Assembly (NCBI GenBank): GCA_029204045.2
Contig: CM055071.1
Location: 16,699,161 to 16,763,160, forward strand
Reading direction: 5' to 3'
Length of the DNA stretch: 64,000 bases
Origin: Tillandsia leiboldiana
Taxonomy: Eukaryota > Streptophyta > Magnoliopsida > Poales > Bromeliaceae
The position numbers and the translations under genes were made by a program. The notes beneath the pieces are model-generated. The model did no database searches. It worked only from the letters and a program-made list of their open reading frames with translations, and had not been told where the DNA came from. Below are positions 32,525 to 43,800 of the stretch, one piece after another; positions within the stretch are counted from its first letter, which is position 1, and the number at the start of each line of letters is the position of its first letter.

Positions 32525-35500
32525 TCATTGCTGGAAATAAGGATGTAACGAAGGGGTCTCTATTGACGCCATCAAATGATCCTTCGGCAAGGCTTTTCCC
32601 AAAACATTCAGAACTTTCATCCTATGCAACTCCTTCCCTGCAAAGAGACAAATATAAGATTGCAAATATAGGATGAAGAATGAAACATTTATTATAATGA
32701 TAAAAATGTACAGGGAGTCCTTGCATTTTCACAATAGTACTGCTAAGTCCCTAAACTTCTCACCCAAATAATTCAGTCTCAATACTTTCCCTATATTTTA
32801 CAATAGCATTGCCGGTTGTTAGCCATACAGAATAAAAAAAATTTCCACGTCTGTTATGGGACATGCTCTGCACGTGACTCTTCTCCGAAATGGCTATTGT
32901 AACCCCGTTTCATGCTAACTGAAATGGGAAAATTGTTTTACAGAATACAGGGTAGCATGTTTCCTTTACAGGTGAAGGGTTGTGCATGGAACAAGTGACT
33001 AGACAGATTTCAGATGTTCTAACAGTGCCAGGGACCTAAATAGAAAATATATCAAATTTCAGGGACTAAATTAGTTTAGTAAAAAAACAGGGGAGGGGGG
33101 GGGGGGTTTGATGGGGAGGGAGTTTTTTATTCTATAAACATAAGGAAAACAAAGTCTGGATTACCTTCCTCCAACAAGAGCTGTATTGCTCTTTTCTCCA
33201 ACTCAACAGCATGCTCACTTCGACCAGCTGCTGATAGAGATCTAAGCACTAAGATATTAAAAATATTACAACAAGTTCAGTGCAACAAAATAAAAACTGG
33301 TTCATCAATCACAATTTTTAGCTAAGCAGCTTACTTTGAATATAATCCTCCTGATTCGACTGGTCGCAGTTCTTCAAGAAAATCTGAAGATGAATAAACC
33401 TTTCTTTCCAATCTTGATTGCTAGGTCTCAGAGGATCAGGTTGGACTAGACTTCCTGTAGTCAACGTTGAGTTTTGAGGGGGCCACAACATAGGGAAAGA
33501 AGCCACTTTGGGTTCATCTCTCTGATCATTCCGTAAGTTTTGTTCTGCTTTTCCATCTTTTCTTATTATCTTTGATTCAGGAGAATCTACACTTTCCACA
33601 TTAATGCAAGTGCTTATCTTGCCTTGCTCATTTTCGAGCTTTCGACGCACATAAACAAGATGCCTGTTTGCACCAGTATTGCTTTGTTGATAGGTGGAAG
33701 GACTAGTGGGATTATCAGGAGTTTGCCGTTTGGTACCAATTATTTTCGTAGGTTCTGGGCTTACTCCTTTGCCTTTTAAAGGGAGATTGTTTCGTGGTGG
33801 GGTAGTAATGATGTTCTTAGATTCATTGGCCAGCTCTCTCAAAGCTACTTTCTTCACTGAGAAGGAATTTGGCTTGTCTGTGACCGGCATGGTATCCCAC
33901 ACTTCACCAGTCTTTGTCAAGTGAATATACCTACCATCTAGTAAGAAAAGAAAGAAAGAATATTCATGAAAAGAACACTCATAACGAGTCATACGAAATG
34001 TCTGCAAGACTATTTATTCAAAAGTGAAATTTGAAGGATAGAATCTTAATAAGTAATTCAAACCAAGCAAACAATAGGAAACTCATCACAAGCCAGTACT
34101 AAGACTCAAGTGTGATACCTTAGGAAATAGGAATACACTAGCAAAAATTTTATATTATTGAAAGTTAAGAAGTAATTTACTGACCTACTGTTTTATGAGG
34201 TCAGGGAATGAGAAGATGCATGAGGGTGCACAGAAACTGGAAGCAAAAGAATATTGGTGGCAAATGTAAATTAGTGACGAATATAAACTTTTGAAAGTAT
34301 TCCAGTTTAGTTAGTCCTTATCCTTCGTTGCTATTAGAGAAAAAATTATTGCCTAAACTTGGTGCATCTCTACAGTTGTGTATCATGAATTTATCAATAA
34401 TTGGTTTCTCGTCTTACATTTAAATTCTACCTCCTATTATGTTATGATTTACTATATTTAAAAAACAGATATTCGATTAAAAGCATGAGTTAGATGAAGA
34501 GCCTAGATTCATGATGCATGGATGTAGGGATGAATCAAGTACATGAAATAATTTTTGCTCAAAGATAGGGACTATAGTGAAATAATTCTGAAAGTTTGGG
34601 GACTCGAATCTCAAGCTCAAAAAGTTCGAGGATCAAAATGAGACTTGACTAAAAGTTCAGGGAATAGTAGTGCAATTTACCCCTTGGCACTTAGTACTCG
34701 CCAACATAAAATATAGAAAAAGAAGCATGGACAAGTCTATAGTTTGCAAGTTCCCAGAAGTATTTAGTCCCTTGGAATAGGCTACAGAGACTCTTCTCTA
34801 CCCTTTAGTAAGCTGCAGAGGCATGCTTACTGTGCAACCTTCCACAATAGTTCAAGAAAAAGATAAAGATGTACAAGCTACATCGGCTAGGTTAGAGAAG
34901 GATAAACACACCTATAAAAGTGAAACAAGTAAAAGCATAAATGGGTTAAGAATATTTTAACTTAGTTTAGAAAGTGCCATTGGTAGCCACCCTTCGTCAC
35001 TACATTCAATATGCATTTGTTACAGGATTACAAAGGATTTAATAGAACCATAAAGAAATACATAAGATTTTATTCATCCAACTAGGAAATCTTTTGGAAG
35101 CGAACTCAGAGACAAAATTTCAAAGGGAGCTAGCACCCTTCGACATTAATTCAAGCACTAGGATCAAAAGAATCAAAAGAAGCACAAGCTGCTAAGAAAA
35201 AGTAAGGAAGGTATGTTTTTGGTAGTTTCTAGTTAAACAAAGAGTTCCGATACCCATTAAAAGATCCATCACAAATATTTTACTTATTCTACAAAACAAT
35301 GAACGCTTTCGAAGCGTAACAACAATTCAGACTGATTCATAAGCACGCATTGATTCTTAAGAGTAATTTACTTGGGCAAAATATGATCTAATGGCATATC
35401 AAACACACGCCAATTCTATACTGCTAACCAAGGATTAAAGTGCCGCCCGTGCCGGGCCGGCACGGGCGGCACGTACCGTGCCCCTCAAAGAGGGGCACGG

Positions 35501-38138
35501 TACAGGGGGGGTCTCGGACCCCCCTTGTCTCGAACGATACCCCCAGGGTATCGCTCGAGACAGAGCGATACCCTGGTGGGTATCACGTGCCGTGCCGGCC
35601 CGTGCCGGCCGGCACGGCCCGTTTTCCATTTTTTTTTTTTTTTTGTTTTTTTTTTTTGTTTTTTCTTTAGATTTTTTTCTGTATTTTTTAAAACAGGCAT
35701 AGTTAGGTGTTTTTTTTTTTTTTTCTTTTTTTTTTCTTTTTTTTTTTAGTCACTATGTAGAAAAGAGGGAATACAAGAGTTATGTTCTGTACAATCGCTC
35801 GATCTCACTCTAGGGCAAATAAAAGAGAAATTAAGGTTTTTCCTTAGCCCGAGCCCTTCGCTTCCACCACAGACATCCACAAAATTTCGAAGTCGCACCG
35901 CGAAGCCGTCGGCGAACCTAAATCATAATATCGAAACGATTCTGATTTTGAGTCACAACTAACAAGTATGTTAATTGGTAAGTGTAGTAAGCTATATATA
36001 GTCAATATTCACAATTTTTATTCTCTATGAGATATAGTTATTTCTATTCTCTATGAGATATAGTTATTTCTATTTAGAATTTATTTATTATATTGTTATT
36101 TCTATTCTCTATGAGATATAGTTGTACTTTATATATTAAAAACAATTATCAGTATGTCAATTGGTAAGTGTAGTAAGCTATATATAGTCAATATTCATAA
36201 TTTTTTGACTAAACAGTTCAAAACAATATTATAAGAGCTTATTGGGAACAAAAAAAAAAAAAAAAAAGCCGTGCCAGAGCGTGCCACTGGGAGGTCATGC
36301 GTATCCATCGGCACGCAAGCGTGCCACGTGTCGGCACGGAGGCGTGCCGGTACCGTACCATGCCAGGCGGCGAGCGGCACGCCCCCGTGCCACGGCACTT
36401 CGAACCTTGCTGCTAACAAGTATAAGTTTAGTTCCTTGGAAGTCGTTTAGCAATATACAGAATATGCAGTTGAACACCTTTAGGATCTCCTGAGGAGATC
36501 CAAACAATCATTATATAGACTTCACACATATCCGTGTCAATTAGGATTGGTGGCGATTGTAACAAATGCTAAGAGTGAAACTCATACATAGGTGAACCCG
36601 CAGAAGAGAAAGTAAAATATTTATGCACATCATTAACTCTTAGAAATAGTTGGCACATGAAAATGGTGGTTTAACTCCACAATCCAGCTTGATTTATTCC
36701 TTAAACATCTCAAGGGAAAAGATGAGGATAATAATAGTGCATTCTGCTAGGAAACAAGAATAAAATGTTCACCGACCAACACATAACAAAATAACAAAAG
36801 ATATATGCCTTTCTCATTAAACCAGACTTGGAGACCTTTTGGACAGGGACAGAATTAAGTGTCCCCACAACCTGTTAATTGGATTGGCCTACTTTAAATT
36901 CACTACATAAAAGGAAGAAGAAAAAGCCATAAAAAAAGTTTGTTCTACTATCTTGTGCTGGCAGCTCAATAATATCATGGATAAAGGAACAAGACAGCAC
37001 TCGCCAACAGATAAAACTGAAGTTCTCAACACTCTCAACCATGTAAATCTTTAGTCTTCTCCTAACCAGTTGTTCTATAAAGCCCAAGCCCCTAATTCCA
37101 ACTAACTACTTAAATTTGGCATTCTAGTTCCAAAATAAAAATGGACTAATCCGAATTTAACAACTGACGAGGGATTCAAATTTGTTCTCTTACTCTGAAG
37201 GAAGCAATGTGGCGAAGGATCATGAACTTGTTAACTTGACATGAAAGAGAGTCTTGTAACCCAATAAAGCAAGAAAAGACAGAGAGCCGCCCAAATTACT
37301 TCTTGAGAAAGAAGACTTCAATCATAATTTGGGCTCCGAAACCAAATTACTTCGCACCTTGAATTCATAGGAAGATCTTCCAATTAACAACAAAACTTGC
37401 ACACTGCATTGACAGATTTTGACTTCTTTGCTCACATTGGCAGAGAATATGTTACCTGAAATTGTAACACCGTGAAGTAAAAAGGCTGAATCTTGCTTTT
37501 TCACTCTTACAAAACATGATAACAGTAGTCACAGCTAACGTCTCAGACGCAATGCGCTTAAGATTACAAGACATTTTGCCTTGTCCAAGGTGTAATTATA
37601 GAGTAAGATGGGAAAGAAAAAAAAAAGAAAAAAAAAAAGAAGAGATATAAACTAGATGAAAAAGTAGGAAAAGCTTTGGAAATTTGGCATCACAAAAGAA
37701 TTGTGCTTTGCGTTGACAGATTCTCCCATTCACCAGTAAAATCAAAGTGGAATCGAAAGTTAGAGCACTTTATACCAAGCAATATCCAAGGTGATAGGCA
37801 AAAAGTCCTAATTTTTGAGATACATTACATCTAGAAAAGCTCCTGAAACAATTTGAGATCACAATGAGACAACTCGCACTCATAGTAGGGTTTGAACCAA
37901 ACAAGTGAGAGTATGAAATCAAGAAACACCAAAATAAAAATGATAAAAAAACAAGAAAAAAGAACAAAATCGACGGGGAAAGGCCGAGGAGTTGGCAGCT
38001 ACCTAAAACAGCAATGCCGATCACCGCCAGGTTAGTAGAATCTCCGGTGTAACTCCCATTTGGAATTGTGGTGGACAGCAGCGTAGAGAGAGAGAGAGAG
38101 AGAGAGCGGAGGGAGGTGAGGTTAGGGTTGTGTAGCAT
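32525..38138 (-). CDS. Conserved plant protein of unknown function, four exons (311 aa)
   Basis: Exons on the minus strand: 38003-38138, 33335-33937, 33165-33248, 32525-32637. All three introns have GT...AG ends and sit in phase 1, and the joined frame is open to TGA at 32525. The first exon ends in NGSYTGDSTNLAVIGIAVL. Exon two opens with DGRYIHLTKTGEVWDTMP (residues 46-63), and its middle is Ser/Pro/Asn-rich and likely disordered. The conserved-looking C-terminal part is residues 222-294, helical and charged: W222 in WKERFIHLQIFLKNCDQ, then MLRSLS, HAVELEKRAI and KELHRMKVLNVLGK. I recognise this as plant-type sequence but know no function and propose none. The start chosen is ATG 38136-38138; an upstream in-frame ATG at 38189 is possible. 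Intron 1 (4.07 kb) holds a hAT miniature element and intron 3 a small repeat. Confidence 0.75.
32695..33090. mobile_element. Probable miniature element in the last intron of the unknown-function gene
   Basis: The segment opens with cagggagtccttgcattttcacaatag and ends with cagggacctaaatag..cagggactaaattag. Phrases such as 'agtccctaaacttc' and 'agggactaaatt' are typical of terminal inverted repeats of non-autonomous DNA elements in plant introns. No clear target duplication was found, so the limits are approximate. A run of G lies just after it (33090-33108). Confidence 0.4.
33938..35428 (-). other. Intron 1 of the unknown-function gene, part without recognised features
   Basis: AT-rich intron sequence. 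A degenerate transposon-like phrase (gggactatagtgaaataattc..ctgaaagtttggggac) occurs near 34570. Nothing else could be supported. Confidence 0.5.
35429..36409 (+). mobile_element. hAT-type miniature element with hairpin arrays, copy 1 (981 bp)
   Basis: Terminal inverted repeats CAAGGATTAAAGTGCC and GGCACTTCGAACCTTG are bordered by a perfect 8-bp target duplication ctgctaac (35421-35428, 36410-36417), the hallmark of hAT transposition. The left 190 bp are almost wholly palindromic: five adjacent hairpins at 35442-35470, 35473-35503, 35506-35524, 35526-35562 and 35565-35585. The right 145 bp (36267-36409) is rich in gtgcc/ggcac words. The core is AT-rich. No transposase, so it is non-autonomous. 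Confidence 0.85.
36418..38002 (-). other. Intron 1 of the unknown-function gene, 5' part
   Basis: AT-rich. A 37322-37504 segment is open on the minus strand (SGNIFSANVSKEVKICQCSV) and bordered by a possible acceptor, but splicing it in would break the phase-1 join between the assigned exons. It is left unassigned. Poly-A-rich stretch at 37616-37640. Confidence 0.45.
38082..38107. repeat. (GA)n microsatellite at the 5' end of the unknown-function gene
   Basis: About twelve GA units on the plus strand, read as CT repeats in the gene sense. With the chosen start they encode the SLSLSLS stretch; otherwise they belong to a CT-rich 5' UTR, which is common in plants. Confidence 0.9.
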
Positions 38139-38189
38139 ATGCGGGCCAGCAAACTGGATTTTGATCACAACCGCAGGATATGAAACCAA

Positions 38190-38716
38190 CGGACAAGTTA
38201 AATGGAGTTACGCACATGAAACCACTGGATGTTATAAATAACTGTGCATGTTGTCTTAAGACCAGTTTCGACTAGAAGTAATTTTGGTATAACATTATAA
38301 AGCATTTTGATGAATTTTGATGAAAAGTAATTTTTATGAATTAATTTTATAAAATTATTTGGTAAATTTTTTTTTATTATTTATAAATAATAATTTATTT
38401 ATTATATTTTATTTTAAAATAATATATTTTAAATTTTAACTTAAATTTAAAATTTAAATCTAAAATTCAAATTCAAATTTAAAATTTGAATACAAAATCA
38501 GATTCAGATTCAAAACGAAAATTTTATTTGCTTCAGACTTTGGACCTCTAAAATCAAAAAATTAATTCTTAAAATCATAATCATATTTTAAAATAAAGGT
38601 TATCAAATGCTCGATTGACGAAAAAATTATTTCTGGTCCCAAAATTACTTTTCAGAATTTAGGCCAAACTCCCACTAAGTTAAAAAGGAGTTGTATGAGT
38701 TAGGGCAAAAGCATAA
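38190..38716. other. AT-rich intergenic segment upstream of the unknown-function gene
   Basis: Very AT-rich (38340-38640). Edges carry weak inverted similarity (agaagtaattttgg and ccaaaattacttttcag), as in miniature DNA elements, but no target duplication is visible. It would include the promoter of the gene at 32525-38138. Confidence 0.35.
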
Positions 38717-39200
38717 TGTCACGTTCTGAGACCGCCGATTTGGTCAGTTCAAGCACGCTAAGAGGCCCGCCAATCGCACAAAACATCCCATATATCCGAA
38801 AGGAACAGTAACCATATCAAACCATACAATGTGCACAATAAGATACATAGAATAACTACTAAATTATAAGCATTCAACTTTAAACATATAGTTATAACAA
38901 GTTGAAAGTAAAGGTACAAGAGCGAATATCTCAATATAATATTTAGTTATAATTTTTTTATTTCCTTTTCCTCACCAAATATACAGTTCACTCAAAATGC
39001 AAAAAAGGGTAAAATATTACTAGACCCTCTAAGTCTCTATACAGCTGGACCCTGGCCCCTGTCGTGTGCCTCACCTGTTATACTTGGATCTGCAAGAAAT
39101 GAAAACCAATATGGTGTGAGAACTATGAATAGTTCCTAGTGAGTTCATCCACCGAAAAATATGCTCTACACCTCTTGGTCCAATGGAAGCATTAGTGTAG
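38717..39200 (-). mobile_element. Fragment of a gypsy-type LTR, minus strand
   Basis: Starts TGTCACGTTCTGAGACCG, i.e. the reversed end of a gypsy LTR. It contains ggtgtgagaactatgaatagttcctagtg (39110-39140), a phrase also present in LTR 56550-59609 near 56980. The far end is not defined. Confidence 0.5.
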
Positions 39201-39307
39201 TGTCCACGATTTTCGCTCGGTATTACTTTCGGTATTCACGGCATTTTCCTCGTTTTCTCGATGTGACTTTTTCCCTTGGTTTTTATTTTGTTGTGTAGGG
39301 CTCGAAA

Positions 39308-40312
39308 TGTTATGAATTTTGTTTTGGCGTATTTCGTGAAGTGTTCTAAGTCAGATTGAAGATGAAGAATTGTGGATCATATACATCAATCTCAAGAAGA
39401 ATGAATTCAAAAGGATCAGCTACGTTTAACTAAATAATTTTAGTAATCCGAATGCATTCTTGTAGTTTAGAAACACTAGGAATATTTTTCATTTCTTAAA
39501 AATAAAAAACTGGACAATTTGAGTGTTCAGGATCCGGATTAGGACCATCCAGTCCGGACCCCGAACATGGGTTTGTTCATGCGGAATTCCAGTCCGGATC
39601 AGCCTCCTTTGAGTCTGGACCCCGAACCTTGTGTTTGTTGAAATCGCATGAACAGTCCGGATCAGGCCACATCCAGTCCAGACCCTGAACTGATTTTTCA
39701 GAAAATTTACCGAAAAAAATAACAGTCCGGATCAGCCAAATCCAGTCCGGACCGCCGTGCGAAAAAAAGTTTGTTAAGTCAGTCTTTTATGCTTATCTCT
39801 TTCCAAATGTTTTTAACCTATAAATAGACCATATCATTCATCTTTTAGGGTAATCCCGGTAATCCGAAAAGAAACCGAAAGATAATAAAAAATCCACGTA
39901 TAGAGAAGAAAGGAAAACAAGATTAATTTCATGTTTCTTCGTCTATATTGATCAATTTGATTCTAGAATTTCCAAACTCTTATTTCTTGTAGAATTAAAT
40001 TGATGAATACTTATATGGTAATTTTTTGTCTAACTATGATCTAAGCATTCGGCGGATTATCATCACCAATAAACAAACAACGATTTCTCAAAATCGACGC
40101 GTAGATTCGCGTGGCCTTGTGGATTCAATGTATTACCGCTTTCGTGGATTCGAAGCGAGGTACTCCACGAAGCGAGATACGTTCGAGTGATCGATATGTA
40201 CTATATTGGTGAAGACCGTGGATTCGGTTGGACGTCGTGAATTCGACGTTGGACGTCGTGGATTCGACGTTGGACGCAAATCGTGGACTTGATGAGCGTA
40301 CGGAGAAGATCT
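39308..40312 (+). mobile_element. Truncated SIRE-like copia LTR (fourth family member)
   Basis: Begins TGTTATGAATTTTG and follows the layout of LTRs A/B: caatctcaagaagaatgaattcaaaagg, diverged palindrome array (39531-39754), TATA box aacctataaatagacc (39817), GTGGATTC array (40090-40290). It stops at cggagaagatc, about 250 bp before the expected end. No internal domain lies beside it, so it is a truncated solo LTR. Confidence 0.75.
39531..39754. repeat. Diverged palindrome array (cagtccggatc/accc type)
   Basis: Eight words close to CAGTCCGG[AC]... in pairs. First members end in atcag or attag, second members in accccgaac, so the pair structure and the cccgaac tail of the A/B arrays are kept while the palindrome flanks have changed from GAT/ATC to AGT/AC. 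It ends 65 bp before the TATA box. Confidence 0.8.
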
Positions 40313-40833
40313 AAGCCTATCTTTGTAATTCGCATTGGGTAAAATGTTCAACTAACATCATTAGTCGATTAACGGTATAAAGAGAATAAAATTATCAGCC
40401 AGTTCAACAGGAAGGCATTGGCTAATGAAACTACCGGAGTTCTTGTTCCTACCTGATAGCAAATTCTGTGGCAAGAATACCCTGAATATTCTTATCCAAC
40501 AATATAGCTATATTCTTATCCAACAATATACCTATCTTACTGCTGAGTATTACGTAGAATTAAAAGTTACAACCAATATGATAAATCTTGAAAAATATTT
40601 TGCTCAAGATACAAACGAGATTGCATGTGATTACGTCATGCCGACACTTCAAGAAATAAATTAAATGTTCAAGCAAGAAAGTGGGAAAAAAAAAAGAGTT
40701 ATGCCCACTCAAAAGTCATTTTCGTTCCTGCCATTTTGGTTACTAAATACTTATTACACAAAAAAAAATAGAGCTTGAGAATCACATTTTAAACTCAAAT
40801 TCACTGCAACAAGTGCTAAAAGATTGATCAGCA
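40313..40833. other. Intergenic segment 3' of QCR9
   Basis: A 25-bp direct repeat (attcttatccaacaatata.c) occurs at 40488 and 40513. On the minus strand this would be the 3' UTR and downstream region of QCR9. No other feature supported. Confidence 0.4.
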
Positions 40834-43800
40834 TCATTCAGACTGCCTTTGCCCCAACACTGGAATATCTTCATACCTTTTCTGCAAATATAATCCAAAA
40901 AAAAAAAAAAACAAATGCAAGGAATCGCTTCAGGCAAAAATAGATACAAAATAAAAAATTCTCCTCAACAAAAAAAATAAATAAATAAATAAATAAATAA
41001 CCTTGCAACCCCCACAAAAAAAAGAAAGAAAAAAGATGATATCGTTTATGTTCTGTTTGGATGGAGAGAACATGACAGAAAAGAGAAAATAAGGAGTAAA
41101 GTAAAGGAAAAGAAAACGACACTTGTGATTTTCAGACATAAAAAAGAAGAGAGAATGAGTTTTGATAGAGTTACTTTCTTTTCTCTCTCTTCCTCTCCGA
41201 AAGCGGAGAGTAAAAAAAAGTGATTGTTCCGGGCGAGCGCTTATTTTCTTTTCTCTTCGTTTCCCTTCCCTAATCCAATTCCAAATGAGAGAAATTATTA
41301 CCTCATAACTACTCTTTTTTCCACCTCTCCTTTTCTCCTTTTGTCTACTTCAGAACTAAGCATTCAAGAGTTGGCAACTAGCATCATGATAGAAGAACTC
41401 TTAGTGGTAGAATTCTCTAGGATGCTCAGACAACTATTAAGCTATAGAACATTCCAAACTATCAGCATAGAAAGAACTCAATATGATCAATGGCTATGAA
41501 CTGATAGAACATACTATAGCTTACTGAGTCAGGAAATTAAGCATCAAAATAGTTTGTTTGGAATATCTAAGAACAACATTTACAGAGAGGTCCTACAATC
41601 AGAATGATGTATTTTTCAGATCATAATATGATTTAGGGGATGTTTGTTTCCTCGTAAAACTGAGCCGACAATTATTTTAGCCTTCGAAAACAATTTTCCG
41701 AGCATTTGGTTGCTCGTAAAATAGTTTTGTGTAAAAGACCTCTACGGCTTTTGTGGAAAAAACCCACATTTTATTTTCTGCTCTAAAAGATCAGAAAATG
41801 TAACAAAAGAGGTACAAAAACCCGGTGCAGGCTCGGAGTACTCACGCGATCCACAAGTGCACGTGAGGCCTCGTGGACCGTGTAGCTCAGTTCCTCATAG
41901 AACCAAGCAAACACTATATGCATTTATATAATATAATATAACATCAATACGACTATTATACTATTGGTAGCGAGGTAGCACGGAGGCCTCCGTGCTACCA
42001 AGTTGTTTTCAATGATACGGCTTCCGAATCAACGATCGGTTCCGTTAGACTTGATCTACGCTATTGAAAATATTTGCAAATCAAATTTTACATTTTTTCG
42101 ATATTATTTGGCTAGTGATCCAAAGGTATCAAAATTGAGAATTTTAATAACCGATATGACGCGTTTGTGAGTTTAATAGTGTAAAACAATTCAAACTTAA
42201 TGAAATTTTGATAAAGAATTCTCTTTATTATTTAGAGCAAGATTAGTATCTATGATGTGAAATTAAAGTTTTATATCATTATTTTTTTATGACATTTTTA
42301 TTTTCACTCACACACACACACACACACACAAACACACACATATATATATAGTAGGGTTGCTCAGCTATTAGGAGCACGGAGGCTCAGTAATACTAAGCCA
42401 TTTTCGATGATAGAACTTCTGAATCAATGATCGGCTCCGTTAGACATGAATTAACATATTTGACATATCTAGAAAATAAAACGGACTCCGTTGCCACCCA
42501 TTTTTTTTCGATGATGGAGCTTACAAAACGACGATCAGTACCGTTAAATATGATCTAGACCATTTAAACTATCTAAAAATTAAATTTCATGCTTTTTCGA
42601 TATTCTTTTTTTGTCCATCAAGTGGACACAAAAATGAATGTCTGAAAATAAATATCCTTTATAAAGTAATGAAAGGAGTCTTGTAATCAAGATCAAGAGT
42701 ATAGATCTTGTTTTAAATAGTTTAAAGAATTTTCTAACCAAAATTCAATTAATTTAGAATTATTTACACCGTTAAACTAGCAAAAAAACTCATATCTACC
42801 ATTAAAATTATAAATTTTGCAATCCTTTGATCATTAGGTCAAATATATTGAAAAGATTTGACATTTAATTTTCAGATAGTTTAAATGATCTAGATCATAT
42901 TCAACTGTGCCGATCGTCGATTTGGAAGCTCCATAATCGAAAACAAATGGGTGGCAACGGAATCCGTTTTCTATTAGGAGCACGAAGGCTTCCGTGCTCA
43001 TAAGCTATTTTCGATAATGGAACTTCCGAATTGACAATCGGTTCTGTTAGACTTGATCTAATATATTTGAACTACCTAGAAAATAAATTTTATGATTTTT
43101 GTTATCATTTATTAGGTGATTGAAAGGGTTCAAAATCAACAATTTTTAACGGTTGATGTGTGCCGTTTATATGTTTAACGGTGTAGAAAAATTTAAATCA
43201 GCTTAAATTTTGATAGAAAATTCTATATACTATTTACAGTAAGATCAATATATATGATCGAAAATTTTAGTTCTACATCATAACTTTTTGTAAGATTTTT
43301 ATTTTTAGCCGTCTATTTTTAGTTCTTTCGATCACCTGGTAAATGATAAAAAAAAACCACAATTTACTTTTTAGGTATTTAAAATATGTTAGATCAAGTC
43401 TAACGGACCAGATCGTCGATTCGGAAATTCCATCATCAAAAACGGCATAAGAGCACGGAGGCCTCCGTGCACCTAATAGCACAACAGACCTGCAATATAT
43501 ATATGTATATATATATATGTGAGCTAGGCTGGAATACTATTAATAGTACCAAGTCATTGGTACTATTAAGTTTATAACCCTTGGATTAAAAGATATGTGC
43601 TTGAGATGATAGTGGGCCCTTTGGGTTTAATAGGTGGTTGGGGAAATAGTAAAATCTAACGGGTGAAAATGATCAAAGGGTTTGATCTAAGGGTAGAAAA
43701 CTTGATAACACCAATAATTTAGTACTATTAATAGTATAGTAGCCGGACTCTATATATATATCGAAGAATTAAGTATTCACCAATCCCTTACGGCACGAGG

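Noticed and set aside
35640..35750. Open frames rich in phenylalanine over T-rich tracts
   Set aside because: They are translated poly-T runs inside a hAT miniature element.
37322..37504. Possible extra exon in intron 1 of the unknown-function gene
   Set aside because: Including it breaks the phase-1 join between the well-supported exons, and no clear donor in the right phase was found.
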